Source: Falciphora oryzae
Taxonomy: Eukaryota; Ascomycota; Sordariomycetes; Magnaporthales; Magnaporthaceae
Reading direction: 5' to 3'
Length of the DNA stretch: 64,000 bases
NCBI GenBank assembly: GCA_000733355.1
Contig: JNVV01000013.1
Location: 113,806 to 177,805 of the forward strand
The notes beneath the pieces are model-generated. The model saw only the letters and a program-made list of their open reading frames with translations, searched no databases and was not told the DNA's origin. The translations under genes and the position numbers were made by a program. Below, in pieces: positions 22,437 through 34,177 of the stretch. The number at the start of each line of letters is the position of its first letter. Within the stretch, counting starts at the first letter, position 1.

Positions 22437-24977
22437 CTAGTAGATCTTGAAGTGCTCAGTTATCTGCTCCCGCTCGGCCGGCATCCACCTGGTGACAGCC
22501 TCGCCCTCCATCTTCCCGAAGATGAAGGCCTCCCCGACGAACTCGTACCTGTCGAGCCCCTGCTTCCGCAGAATCACCGGGACGCTGCAGCCGAACAGTA
22601 TCACGACCAGATCCCCCTCCCTCGTCTCGGGCGGCCCAATCCCGTAGACCTTCTCCTCCCTCCCCTCCGCCTCGAGCACGACGCGGTTCCACGTCACGGC
22701 CTGCACGCGGCGCAGGTAGCTCTGCACAAGCAGATCCCGCGCCGACGACGACGGCGACGGGCCCAGCGACGACGAGTGCACCGTCGGCGTCACGGGCGAC
22801 CGGAGCCCCGCGTTGGCGTAACCACCCACACTACTACCGTGGTGGTGGTCGCCCGCGACCACGGTGCCCTGCTGCAGCAATTCTTTAGTATTAATGTGCC
22901 CGTTCGGCGTGTCATTAACAAGACAGCGCAGGCACGCACGCCGCAGCAGCGTCGTCGGCTTGCGGCCCTCGGACGTGCGGTCTGCGATGAGCGTGCGCCA
23001 CACCCGGTCGATCGGCCCGTCCTCGGCCTCGCTGCCCGACCCGCTGCCGCCGCCGCCGCCGTCTGCCGCCTTCCAGCCGAGCCGCCGCAGCGCCTGCGAC
23101 GGGATCACGCCGTCCGCGATCGGGTCGGTGCGCCACGCCACCTTGGCCAGCATGATCCCCGCCGCCTGCAGCCACGTCATGTCGCCGGGCCCAGGGTCCT
23201 CGAACGAGGCCCGCAGCGCCGACGGGGAGCTCGGCTTGTTGTGGCTGGTCGCCGATGGGGTGGAGAGCAGCGAGGGCTCGCTGGGGCCCGCGTTGCCGTC
23301 GTCCTCCGGGTCGATGCCGAACTTGACGTCGGGCTTGAGCTGGTGGGAGGCGGCGTAGCAGCCCTCGCCCGGCAGCCCGACCAGGCTGTCGCCGTTCTGC
23401 CGGCCCCTGAAGACGTCCGTCTGCCGTCCGTACGACGACTCTGGGACGGTGCGGATCCACGTGGGCAGCTTGCAGTGCCTGTCGGGGTAGCCTTCGACGA
23501 CGGGCCTGTTTGTGATTTCGGGGAGGGCCCACTGGCGGCATATAATGTCGAGGGAGCCGGACCTCTTCACAACCCATCGCACAAAATACGCGTAGATGTG
23601 CAACAGGTCCTGGGTGTAGTTGGGGCTGGGAGGCGGGTTGCTGAGGCTTGGAAGGGGGTTGCTGAGGCTTGGAGGGGGGTTGCTCGGGTCCGGAGCGACG
23701 CGGGGCCCGATGTGAGCCTGGCACGTCTCCTTGGCCAGGTTGAGGAGCGTGAAGATGGTGTCGCGGGGATCGGACGTCTCGAACGTCGAAAGGACGCACA
23801 CGAGCGTCTCGAGCCCCCGCTGCGGCTCGTACAGCCGGCCTTGGTCATCCCGGTGGAAAATGTTGGCGAGCTCGTCGACGAGGATCTTGGCGCCGAGGGG
23901 CGAGATGTCATCGATGCTGGCGGCCTCCTCCCTGTAGCGGGCGTCGGCGGCGAACAGGTCGCGGATCTGCTGGAAATGCATCGAAAAGAGGCCGATAGCG
24001 TCGGAAAAATCGAGCCAATGCACCATCCGCGAACCGCACTGCACGACGGCGTCGCGCGCCAGCGCGATCTCCTGGATTACCCAGCGGCGGGAGAACCACT
24101 TGGAGCGCATCAGATAGAGCAGCCCGGCCCAGTCGGAAACGTATTCCCTCCGGAGCAGACTGTCCTGGATGTTGTGCTCCAGCAGAATTGTGCGGATGAA
24201 CTTCATGGCCCGGTCGGTCCGGCCTTCCCTATCGGCGCTGCCGAGCCAGACCAGCACATGGTCTGCCTTGGAGTAGATCTCCCACATGCGGGCGACCTGC
24301 CGCTGCTTCTCCGAGTCGTTCATCTGGTTTATGCACAGGGCGTCGATCCAGAACACCCGCTCCTCCGTTTTGCCCCGCAGCTGCCGCAGAGCGTCGTACA
24401 GGTATGGCTTGACGTGCAGTCGCCTCCGGCCCAGCTGCAGGCTGTTCAGCTCTTCCACATTCTGCTCGGTGAGCGTCTTCCCCTCGGTGAGCTTCTGAAG
24501 GAGGTAGACGTAGTCGCCAAAGGACCGGCCGGTGGGAAGTCGGGGTGGCTCCCGCTCCTCGACGTAGATGGGGAACTCGGCCTCGCCGTCACCCCAGTTG
24601 TACGAGAGGGCGATGACCTGGTTGGGACTGTCGGGGGCTCCTAGCAATGCCAAGTCGACATGTCTGAGCTTGACCTCGATGTCCGCTTCTGGATCTTGAT
24701 TCGGCTTCAAAACCGCCAGGCGGATCTGGTCCTCTTCCAGCTTCTTGTATTCGTATCGGATCTCTTGGTATATGGCTGCAGAACTTGCGAGCTTGCTGCG
24801 AACTGTGTTTCGGTCAAATCCCGGCGGTCTGACGACCGTCTCTTCTCGTAGTCCTATTCGTCGCCGTTTTTCTGGTGTTGGACGGATCAGGTCAACCATT
24901 TCTTGCCGATTGATTCTCTTGTTGGGCGGAAGAGTGGCCGGCAAGGTCAAGGTGTCGCAAAGGAGCCTTTGCGGCAT
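22437..24977 (-). CDS. HET-domain (heterokaryon incompatibility) protein
   Basis: Single exon, 846 aa from the ATG at 24977; the frame stays open 26 codons further upstream without another ATG. The HET domain shows its usual blocks: VIALSYNWGD, then RVFWIDALCINQ with NDSEKQRQVARM, then YSKADHVLVWLGSADREG, and a later RRWVIQEIALA. The domain triggers cell death on heterokaryon fusion between incompatible strains (known for het-c/het-e partners and others). A 7-residue Pro/Ser repeat (PSLSNPP type) interrupts the middle, and the C-terminal third holds a low-complexity GGGGGSGSGS linker before a conserved-looking end with FGCSVPVILRK, common in HET proteins. The specificity partner is unknown. 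A long opposite-strand ORF over the same bases is a shadow of GC-rich codon use. Confidence 0.9.
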   Translation of the reverse strand: MPQRLLCDTLTLPATLPPNKRINRQEMVDLIRPTPEKRRRIGLREETVVRPPGFDRNTVRSKLASSAAIYQEIRYEYKKLEEDQIRLAVLKPNQDPEADIEVKLRHVDLALLGAPDSPNQVIALSYNWGDGEAEFPIYVEEREPPRLPTGRSFGDYVYLLQKLTEGKTLTEQNVEELNSLQLGRRRLHVKPYLYDALRQLRGKTEERVFWIDALCINQMNDSEKQRQVARMWEIYSKADHVLVWLGSADREGRTDRAMKFIRTILLEHNIQDSLLRREYVSDWAGLLYLMRSKWFSRRWVIQEIALARDAVVQCGSRMVHWLDFSDAIGLFSMHFQQIRDLFAADARYREEAASIDDISPLGAKILVDELANIFHRDDQGRLYEPQRGLETLVCVLSTFETSDPRDTIFTLLNLAKETCQAHIGPRVAPDPSNPPPSLSNPLPSLSNPPPSPNYTQDLLHIYAYFVRWVVKRSGSLDIICRQWALPEITNRPVVEGYPDRHCKLPTWIRTVPESSYGRQTDVFRGRQNGDSLVGLPGEGCYAASHQLKPDVKFGIDPEDDGNAGPSEPSLLSTPSATSHNKPSSPSALRASFEDPGPGDMTWLQAAGIMLAKVAWRTDPIADGVIPSQALRRLGWKAADGGGGGSGSGSEAEDGPIDRVWRTLIADRTSEGRKPTTLLRRACLRCLVNDTPNGHINTKELLQQGTVVAGDHHHGSSVGGYANAGLRSPVTPTVHSSSLGPSPSSSARDLLVQSYLRRVQAVTWNRVVLEAEGREEKVYGIGPPETREGDLVVILFGCSVPVILRKQGLDRYEFVGEAFIFGKMEGEAVTRWMPAEREQITEHFKIY
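23630..23690. repeat. 21-nt in-frame tandem repeat inside the HET gene
   Basis: GGGTTGCTGAGGCTTGGAAG-type units recur about every 21 nt, coding 7-residue PSLSNPP-like repeats. Likely length-polymorphic between strains. Confidence 0.7.
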
Positions 24978-26406
24978 TGTTGGTCGCTGTGTCAGGGGTT
25001 TATTAGGTATGTGTGATCCGCTCGTTAAGACCCCGTGGAAATGCAGACAAAGCAATAATCATGGAAAAAGTCGCGAACGTCTGCGGGAAAGTCGCAGTGC
25101 GGTAACAGGGGCTGAGTTAAGGTTGTTTATCGGATCCAAAGATGGCAAGCTTCACACCCACCCGTTCTGAACCAAGCGGTCCAGACAGCTGTCTATCGCC
25201 CCTACACTCGCGAGGGGGAGTGGAGGCCGNNNNNNNNNNNNNNNNNNNNNNNNNNNNNNNNNNNNNNNNNNNNNNNNNNNNNNNNNNNNNNNNNNNNNNN
25301 NNNNNNNNNNNNNNNNNNNNNNNNNNNNNNNNNNNNNNNNNNNNNNNNGGCCAGGCTGAGGATCGAGGTTCAGCTCATGGCGCCCCGTTATCCTGGTCTG
25401 CCATTGGTTTGCAGTGAGTGGTTCGCGCACCACAGGCGTGAAGCAAAGGATAAAGCCGTCGCCTCTCCTTCGATCCCATAGGCCTCCCCTAGCTGACTGG
25501 CGGCTGAGTGCCCGAGGGTGTGCTTCGCGCCCGCGGGGCTTCCCCGCCGGGCGTATTGTGCGTGGTGAGTCTGCGGATTTCATACAAGTGGCGCTCCGTC
25601 ACGAAGTGCTGCTGCCTGGAGGGTCTCACTTGAAGTTGCCCTGGGCTCCTTCCCGAGCAGGTTGCCAGGTCCATTGTCCGCATTGCACCGATTGAGGTCG
25701 CCTTCGAGAATGAGCTGACAGGAACCCTGCCGTGATAGATTGCGCCCGCCTCCCAGCCCAGAGTGTCTTTAGAGTTCGAATGGCTGTGCAGTCGAGTTTG
25801 AGAGACGGCGGCACGGCCCGTTCATTGCGATGACCGTACCACGGTAACGGTATCCCGATAGACAGCTACAAGGCAGGGCACTGGACACATGTGTGACCAA
25901 CAAAAGCAAGATGACAAATGTCGAGTCTCCTAGAACAAGGCGGAAGTTGGCTTTGTAAAACAAGGGTCTTGTGATAAGACACGCAGGATGAAGAGTCAGA
26001 GAGGGAATAAAGAGTGAGAATATGTAAACCATCAATGCCCTGCCTGAAATGCAGGCAGCTATGCGTGAGCGATAACTGTCTGGAATGGCCGGCGCCGTAG
26101 CCACGGTGCACGATGGGACCACGCGATGGCAGAAGCCCACACATTATTGTCCGAGCGTGCGGCCAAGACGTTAAACCCATACAGAGCAAAGGACACAACG
26201 GACAGACATCGAAGTCAAAAGTGACACCAAGAACAAAAGAGAGTGGAATTGGACGACATGTTACGTAGCAATGCTGGAAATAACAATTGACCAACCACCC
26301 TAGCTTGTATGCTAGGTGGCGGTGCTTCCGCCCATCCAAGTCCCAATTAAACCAAGATTCTAGTATAACTGCGGGAAAAACAAGCAGAGGTCGCAAAAAA
26401 ACCCGT
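24978..26406. other. Intergenic region containing the assembly gap
   Basis: Upstream of the HET gene and downstream of the GH72 gene. A 119-base run of N interrupts it. An ORF of about 200 codons on the minus strand (25866-26486) overlaps the 3' end and probable 3' UTR of the GH72 gene and has no domain, so I do not call it. Confidence 0.5.
25230..25348. other. Assembly gap (119 N)
   Basis: Unresolved bases; flanking sequence on both sides is GC-rich. The true gap size is unknown. Confidence 1.
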
Positions 26407-28068
26407 TTACAGCATGACAAGGGCGCCCAGACCCATGGCGGCGACGGCGTACAGGCCGACGGCCAGCTCACGGACGGAGACAGCACCCGACTTGTCGCCG
26501 CCGCTGCCGCCGCCGGGGGCAGCGGTGGCGGTGCGGGCGTTCTCGACGGCAGCGCTGGCGCTCGACAGGGCGGCGGTGCACGACGAGGGGGTGCTGGGGC
26601 TGGAGGCGATCTGGGCTTTGCCGTTGAAGTTGCAGGCGCTGGCCGCGTTCTTCTGCGACTTGTAGTAGGTGTCGAGGACGTGGGTGAGCTTGGCCTTGTC
26701 GTCGCACATGGAGTAGGGGCCGTAGATGCCCGTGGTGGCGTTGCCGTTAATGCCGCCGCAGGGGTTGCCGGGCTGGCCGCAGATGAAACTGAAGATCTCG
26801 CCGTACTGCTTGGACGTCACGCTTGAGGACGGGGCGCAGGTGGCGGCCTTGACCATGCAGTCGCAAACAGACTGGTCGGGCGTGGGCGGCAGGTTGGCGT
26901 TGGCGCGCCACTTGTCGTGGGTGGCGGGGCACTCAGCCGGCTTGTTGGTGGGGTTGTACTCGGACATCTCGATGGTCTTGGGGCGGGCCGCGGTGACAGC
27001 CTTCTTCAGAGCATCGTAGTTCTTCATGGTCTCGGCCTTTCCGCTGCTGTCGGCCTTGACAAGACCGTAGTGGTTGTCCTCCTCGAAGTACATGTAGACG
27101 ATACCGCCCGAGAAGACAGGGGTCATGGCGTCGGAGTACAGAGCAGTGGCGTCGCTAAAATCACGGCCCTCAGCCTTGAGAGGACCCTCGTTGCAGCCGT
27201 ACTCAGCGAAGAAGACGGGGACGGAGTAGTTCTTGAAGAATTCGACCTGGCCAGAGTAGCCTGAAGCCTCCATAGAGCTCTTGCCGCACCACGAGTAGAT
27301 GTTGTAACCCCAGTAGTCGATGGCATCGGACTGGTTGCCACAGTTGAAGTAGTTGGCGAGGTCGACACGGATATCAGTGTCGTCGTTGGTGGCATAGCCG
27401 ACACCCATCCAGCGGCCGCCCTTGGACTTGATGTAGTTCTTGGAGTCACGGGTGGCAGCCTTGACGTAGGCCGAAGCGCCAGTGTTGGTCTTGTTGTTGG
27501 TGACCTCGTTTCCGGAGAAGAAACCGATAACGTTGTCGTACTTGGCCATCTCATCAATGACCTTCTTGTAACGGTCGAAAAGGGCGACGTTCCACTGCGG
27601 GTTGTCGCGCTCAATCGAGGTGGACGGTTCGCCCAGGTCAGCAATGACGTAGATGCCCGCGTCGTCGAGCATCTTCATGCACTGCGTGTGGTCGGCCGTG
27701 GGGTTGAGGGCGTAGACACGGATGGTGTTGGTGCCGGCGGCGGCCAGGATAGGCACATCGCGCTTGCAGATGGCGGCGTCCGACAGCGGGTCGATGTACG
27801 TGCCGGACGTCGATGCGGCACCGGCAGCGCCAACAGCCTGCTGGTACGCAACACCCTTCATGTAGAACTGCGTGCCGTTCTCGTAGAAGAATTTGGCACC
27901 CTATAGCAAAGGTCGCACAGACGCCGCGGTCAGCCCAGTTGCATAGCAGAGACGCGCCGCCCAGCAAGGAGCACCAGGTCTTACCTTCATAACGATGGGC
28001 TGCAGCGTGGCCGAGGCCTGGCCCATCATGAGGCCGGCGGCCAGGAGCGAGCTCTTGGAGAAGCCCAT
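26407..28068 (-). CDS. 1,3-beta-glucanosyltransferase, GH72 with X8/CBM43 domain, GPI-anchored (2 exons)
   Basis: Exons 28068-27985 and 27900-26407 give 525 aa, joined in phase 0. Signal peptide (MGFSKSSLLAAGLMMGQASA), then the GH72 domain with the acid/base in FFSGNEVTNN (E160) and nucleophile in FFAEYGCNEG (E261), which match the positions known in yeast Gas1. Next is a Cys-rich X8/CBM43 module (CDCMVKAATC ... CNFNGKA), placing it in the GH72+ group, then a short Ser/Ala-rich linker and a hydrophobic GPI tail. The enzyme elongates beta-1,3-glucan in the wall from the outer face of the plasma membrane (GEL/GAS/PHR family). It is complete with all key residues; which of the several GEL paralogs it represents cannot be told here. 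Confidence 0.95.
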
Positions 28069-31000
28069 TTTGATGGAATCCGGCAGCCGCAAAGCAAAAT
28101 GGGCAACGTTGGAAAGGATACCCGGGGAGGCGAGGGCGTCCTCTTGGTTATATCCCTGCTATCAAATAACGATGCAGGCGTCGAGGCGCGTCACTGGTGT
28201 TTGTCGACGCCGGAATGACGCCGGAAGCTGGTTCGGAATTTGCAACTAGGAGGCTACCGGCTTTTGTTGTCTTAGGACCTTGATTATCCGGGCCCAAAAT
28301 GCGAAACGGTCAGATGGATGCGCCAAGGGAGGCAGGGACGGACTGCAACAAGTCCAAAAGGGGGACAAAGAAAGAGTATCCTGAATGAGCGTGAGAAGGG
28401 ATTAAGAAATTACGGAAGCTAGAAAGCTCTCGGACCGGCAGAGAAAACAGAACTCGCAAGACAGGAGCCCTTTATTTCTCGCAAACAATGATGCAAGCAG
28501 GAGAAAACCACAGGATCAGGTGCAGGTGAGATGGTGTTGGACTTCTTTTTTATTCTGCATACCCTCGCGGTGTGCCGGCCCCTGGTCCCAACCTCGACTG
28601 GGGTCTACGGAGCCATCGGCCCAGGGGCGGTGGGCCAGTGGCGCAGTCTAGACCAGATTTGGAGTCGCCGTCCCGGCTGCGCTACTTCGAGTTCCTGCGC
28701 AAAATGCTGGAAAGAAGCGGTGATTCGTGCAGCCCAGCTTCGTACCTGCACCAGCGGCAGAGCCAATATGGACGGGCAGGGGTAGTAAGGGATTTTGTGG
28801 GAACGGTCGCGTCTTCATCTCGCCAAGCACAGTGCTTGAGTGCGCCAATACGGGGGCCAACGAGGCTCCGACTGCAGCACAAGAAATCCCACGAGGACAA
28901 GAGATCGCACCCGGATGCTTGGGCGTGCACAAGACGGGTTGAATTGCTTGGAAAACGCCATTCCTTGCCGCGATCGCTGCACCCCGGTGAAGGTTGCGCG
29001 AAGCGTTTGGTCTTGGTTCAATCGACGTTTGGAGCTCATTACGGCCAATCCCCCAATGCACATTGAAGCCTTGAACATGACACTTCCAACGGACGGCGCT
29101 CACACTGTATCGCTGCCCTCATGTCATCCACAGTTCCTCCTGGAGGGCTGCCCCCTGAATAGGGGGTTCGGTTCCTGATGTGGAGCGGTGGTTGGATTGG
29201 ACCACAGACAGAATTGAGTCGTGCCGCTTCTGTCCTCGCCCTTGGCCGGGGAGGCGGGACACCTTGATCCGACCTCTTCACATAGGGATACGTTCGGGTG
29301 CCGCACCGTACGTAGGTGCAGAAGCCAGAGGGCAGCAAACGGCCCACGGATCAATGGTGGGCTCTGCCACGACCGAGGAATCTCGATGGACTCTGCTGTC
29401 GCAACTCGATTGGTGCCCTCTTGGCCTCCGCACACGGCTCTCATTCAATCGAGATTTCCTCATCAACCGAGTTTGATGATGATGCGACCCGGGGAGCGTT
29501 GGTCCCAGGGGATTTTCCAGGGACGGCGGGACTGTGGCTGGGATGCGCCTTCTGCCAAACCGGAACAACAGGACAGCAGCGGCCTCGACCCTTGAGGCGC
29601 CCACTGAAAATCACACGTCGGGGCGGGTCGCTAATTCTCGGCATTGAGCTGGATTGTCCAAGGCGAATCTCCCACCGCCAAGTCTTCCCCCACGGCTGAC
29701 TGGATGCCTGAGGTTCATGTTGTTTCTCTCTCACTCCTGCTGGAGGCATGCATATATGTTGGTGCATAAAAACTCTGCCCTTCCATCAACGACAACTAAC
29801 AAGCCGCACGTAGCACCCAATTCCCTCTCATCGCCTCATCGAGGACCAATTTCCACCTTGCTCAGCAGCCTCTTCTTCGACCAAGTTCCCCGTGTGTTTT
29901 GTGGCCACCCACCACTCCCAACCAAGCATCACTGGAGGTCGTCCAAACCAGAGAACAATCCTCAGGCACATTCATGAACACGCGCTACGGCTAGCCCTCA
30001 ACGTGGTACCTGCTGTTATCGAGAGCGATATCCGCTTTCGCATTTCACCCAGGAGGACCTTATTCAAACACCCGATGCCCCCATTCTCCTCGTTCAATTG
30101 GTCTGGGCTCCCTGGGCGTTGTCCTTGCCTCAACTCCGTCACCTCCGCTTGCCCGCCAAGGCTGAATTGGATGTCTGGGCCAAGCTCCTCGCCCACGGTC
30201 CAAGGCCAACCAAGCAAGCTGCTTGATTTCTTTCGTCCTTGCAGACCCGTCTCTCTGTGTTTGTCTTTGCCGTGAATTTTACGGCACCCTTCTGCCCGTG
30301 ACTGGCCTTGTCCACACACTGCCGACCGAGGCGGCCCTTTTCGCAGTGAATGCCGATCCGCGGGTGATGTACCCACCCGGATCTTTTTTTGGGGCCGGAG
30401 CCGGCCAGGACCTGCCGCCACAAACGAGCAGCCGCGGAGGTCAGTCCTGCATCCACATGTCTACCTGCCGTGGCGCCACGGTGCCCATCAAGGCGGATAT
30501 GAATGCAGTGTTGGCGGACGCCCATAGCGTGGTCACCCATCAACTTCACAGGTTTTTCAAGCAGCACCTGACCACCAGAAGAGGACGCTAACAAGAGGCA
30601 TGCAGGGTGTCGATCACCCAATCCTTCTGGTCGGCTGGCGCGCTGGCTGGACCCCAAGGGGCCCAGGCTCCATCTTCCCCAGGACTCAAGCACCCCCGAT
30701 CAACAGTGCTCGCGCGCGTCTCGACCGTTGTGATGGCGGCGCATGGCCTGGCTCGGTGCATCATGGCGCACCTTCGGCTCCTGATACCATTTGGCGGGAA
30801 ACGGGGTTTGGACCAGTGGCGCAGGACGAGCGGCGTTGGATGGCAAGCCAACAACAGCGTTTGCCCCCGCGTGCACTTTTCCTCTCAGCCGCAGACTCTT
30901 CGGGAGCCTGTGCGTTTCTTGGAGCCTTCCCCTCCCCGTTTCCTGTCGGCACTAGAGCTCTTGCCCGTCCCTGTGGTGGGGCGTCGAGCCAATGAGCTTT

Positions 31001-31596
31001 CGGCCCACTGCTGCTAAGTCGACTGATATCGACTACATCACACTTGGTGGCACAGCTGAAAACGCCAAACCAGTGAGAACCTCTTGCGCCGCCGCTAGTG
31101 CCAGCCACGCGCAAGGGGTTTTATTGGATTCTCCTGCGGCGAGAGCCTCACCTGCCGTGTCTGCCCCCAAATCCGCCCAGTCCGGCAGCCCAGAGCCCCC
31201 GCTTGTCGCGTTCTGGTTGCGCCCTTACCATGCTTGCCATGGCGTCGGAGTCTCAGCCCAACCCGAAACCTTGCTCGCCCGTCGATGTCCCTCCCCTCAC
31301 ACCACACAGACAACGCTTGCCCGACGTCGAGTCTGGGCCGTGGCTGTTTTTAGAAGTGGTGTCGAGATGGATGCCAGCAGGGCCGAGACATCGCCGTTTG
31401 CTTGTTCATTTAAAGTCGACGGCCTCCTCCTCTGTCGCTGAAGCCTGACTTCTTCCTGTTGACAGAAATCCCACTTCTTCAGCGACTGTCAATAGTCTGG
31501 ACTGTTCTTTGGGCAGATTACTTCTCAGTCTCTTTTATCTAATCTTCCACAGCGAGTATCCTTTCCTTACCTGCAGCACCTCTCAATCTCGACACA
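28069..31596. other. Long divergent intergenic region (3.5 kb)
   Basis: Between the GH72 gene (minus) and the four-TM gene (plus). Many ORFs of 70-180 codons overlap on both strands but none shows a domain or a consistent splice pattern. It probably holds the two promoters and long 5' leaders. Confidence 0.5.
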
Positions 31597-32650
31597 ATGG
31601 CCGCCGGTCTACTCACCAAGGGACCTCCTGTGGAGCCGAAATGGGTGTTCATCATCAGGATTGCCGTCATCGCCTTGTCCGTCCTGGTGTTGGCCCTTAC
31701 CGCCTGGTCCATGCACGTCCATGTGACGGACCCGACAGTCGGCACTTCCTCGTCGTCCAGCACCACCAGCAGCTCCTGCAGCTCCTATTACTGCCGGAGG
31801 TCCATTGAGACCCGAGGCCTCGAGGCCAGGCAATATAGTAGCCTCTACTATGGCAGTGTCACTTCTGCCCCGTCCATGATGATCTTTTCCGTACGTCACC
31901 ATATCTCCTCGCACTCGTGGCGGATGAGAACAGCTATGCTCGTTTGTTTGGGGCACAAAACACAAGCTAACAGGTACAATCACGTTTCACCAGTCCGTCT
32001 GGACGCTCCTTACCTTTGCCATCACCCTGGGTTTTGAGAAATCCGCGCCACAGTCCTTCTTCCGCATCTGCGTCTTCATCGCCTACATCCTCAGTGCCAT
32101 CTTCATGCTCTCCGGCTGGGCATACATGGCATCCGCCGCTGCCGCCTACGCTCCTCTGGCCGACCTGTACCGCAAATACAGAATCACCGGTATCGACAAC
32201 TACCTGACTCAGCTTGTGGCGTCAACTGCTGCGTCCGCTGGACTTGGCGCCGTCCTTTGGTGAGTCTACACGTCCCTGAAACTGTGCTACTACCTGGCGG
32301 CGGCATCCGCTAATCCCAATCTGTCGCCCTAACACAGGGTCCTGATCATCATCGCCACCGTCATGTTCGCCATCAACTCCCTGCGCACGGAGGGTGCTCC
32401 CATGAGCAGTGGCGGCACCGAGATGCACGCCGTCGCCGCGCAGCCGCAGAAGGGAGGCGAGGTGGCCGTCGAGACCCACCAGGCCCCGGCGCCCGTCTAC
32501 CAGACTTACGCGTCGCCGGCTCCTCAGCAGCAACAGATGTACGCGCCCCAGCAGCCGGGCTACGTCCAGCAGCAGCAGGTCTATCCTCAGCAGGCTCAGC
32601 AGCCGCAGGTCTATCCTCAGCAGGCTCAGCAGCCCTACGTCCAGCAGTAA
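31597..32650 (+). CDS. Four-TM MARVEL-like membrane protein with Pro/Gln-rich tail (3 exons)
   Basis: Exons 31597-31890, 31994-32259 and 32338-32650 give 290 aa. Four hydrophobic segments are seen: IIRIAVIALSVLVLAL near the N-terminus, SVWTLLTFAITLGF, FIAYILSAIFMLSGWAYMAS and GAVLWVLIIIATVMFA, an arrangement like fungal MARVEL-type proteins. The acceptor at 31993 was chosen over the nearer AG because only it keeps frame and gives the usual ...IFS-VWT... join. The cytosolic tail is rich in Gln and Pro with repeated QVYPQQAQQP units (two 30-nt copies, 32576-32635). Probably a plasma-membrane or eisosome-like protein; role unknown. Confidence 0.75.
32576..32635 (+). repeat. 30-nt in-frame tandem repeat in the four-TM gene
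   Basis: CAGGTCTATCCTCAGCAGGC... occurs twice in tandem, coding the VYPQQAQQPQ repeat of the tail. Confidence 0.85.
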
Positions 32651-34177
32651 TGGTCTCGTCAGGGTTGAGGCTGGCTTTCATACGAGATTGTAATATTGTC
32701 TTGAGGCGAAGCATGGGTTCTTGAGAGGATCGGCCTGCAACATCATGAAGACTAGGAACCATTCTGAGGGCCGAAATCGTCGGTGCCGGAATGTTGATAA
32801 ATGCAAGGAGTTGTCATTGGTGATTTTATCTTGGTTATTACCCTAATACACAGCAATTTGTTCAAAGACTTTGTTTTCTGCTCTTTTCTGCGCAATCGAC
32901 CCCAGCTTCATATTTTCAACCCGTTGTGTTCGAAATTGTGCCCTAGTCCTGAGCGAAGCTCGATGGGTGCCGTACCCGAATACGCCTCTGAATCTTGGAA
33001 AACACAGGACCTTAGGGACCGCGGCTATCGTTGGGACGGAAACCGAACGGTGCTACAACTCAACCCTCGATCTCGACAGCAAGCGCCAGCATTATCTACG
33101 AGCCCCCCCCCCCCCCCACCATTTCTGTCAATATTTGTTTCTATCTTTGTTTGCCAATCGGCGGGATCACTGCCCACGATCTTGCAGCATCCACACCAGC
33201 GCAGCCAACGTTGTCACACGGCTCGGCTCGGGTGGCACCCTCCTTTGAGACTCGCTTCACAATCTTTACGCGGGGCGGCCATCGCCCGAACCGGGTGATC
33301 TAGTACCCATATTTCCCGTCTCACTTCCCCTTATATCGGCTCTCGGCCGGCCGCCTCGATGTAAAGCTTCTAAATTAATTGTTGAAAGGAGCCGATGCTG
33401 ATCACCCTCAGCCTAGCGCTGCCCACCGCTAACTCCGTCCCGCCGCCGTTTCGGCCGCGGGATCAACTTGCTGCCCATTCCAGTGCCGAAGCATCACACA
33501 ACTACCCTTACGGAGGATAATGTCGACGTTGCACGCCCCAATCCGCAATATTCTTGCCCCAAGTCTACCTCCAACGCCGCCACCCACGCCACGAGCGTCT
33601 CGGTGTCATGTCGTGATACCCCGGGCTAGTTGCGCCGCGCCCTGGTGGCCCTTCACTCCTACGCTAGACGATGAAGGCCTCAGCCTTTGACCTCATGGAC
33701 AAAATCTGCATCTGTCGTAAGACGTGCTACAGCACCTGCCATTGTAAAATTTCCCTCGATTCTGGCACAAGATGTAGCGTTCAACAGGTGTCAAGGTGTC
33801 CAGGAGGTCAACGACGATCCTCGGAGAGGGCGGGGGCGGGGGGCTGGGGTTGCCTCAACTACCTGGTCTTCTGGGTGGCCCCAGCGATGTTGAGCCAACC
33901 AAGCGCCCGCGTGTGCCGCCAAACGGGGCAGATCATGCATTAGCTGCATGCTGTGATGACACCCCATACGCCAAGATCCGCAGCCCTACTGTTCGCGATC
34001 CCGCGAGCGGGGGTACACAGTCGCCATGTGAATTTACTTCCTTTGCGACAAGACCCCGTGGGAGCTAGACCAGCATTTGCTTCCCTTCTCCCACCACCAT
34101 CGTGACTTGTGTCGTTGGTACCGAGTTTAGCGGCAACCAGCACCCTCCGTTTGCCGGAGCTGCTCTCCTCCGTCGGC
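32651..34177. other. Intergenic region with poly-C tract
   Basis: 1.5 kb upstream of the membrane glycoprotein gene. A 15-C run is at 33103-33117. Short ORFs lack domains. Confidence 0.5.

Noticed and set aside
22398..24644. 748-codon plus-strand ORF opposite the HET gene
   Set aside because: Translation is Pro/Arg/Leu-rich without domains; it is the antisense shadow of GC-rich third codon positions of the HET gene.
25866..26486. 206-codon minus-strand ORF downstream of the GH72 gene
   Set aside because: Overlaps the GH72 3' end and probable UTR; Cys/Leu-rich random-looking translation.
30139..30693. 184-codon minus-strand ORF in the long intergenic region
   Set aside because: No domain, no signal peptide, no splice context; similar-length random ORFs overlap it on the other strand.
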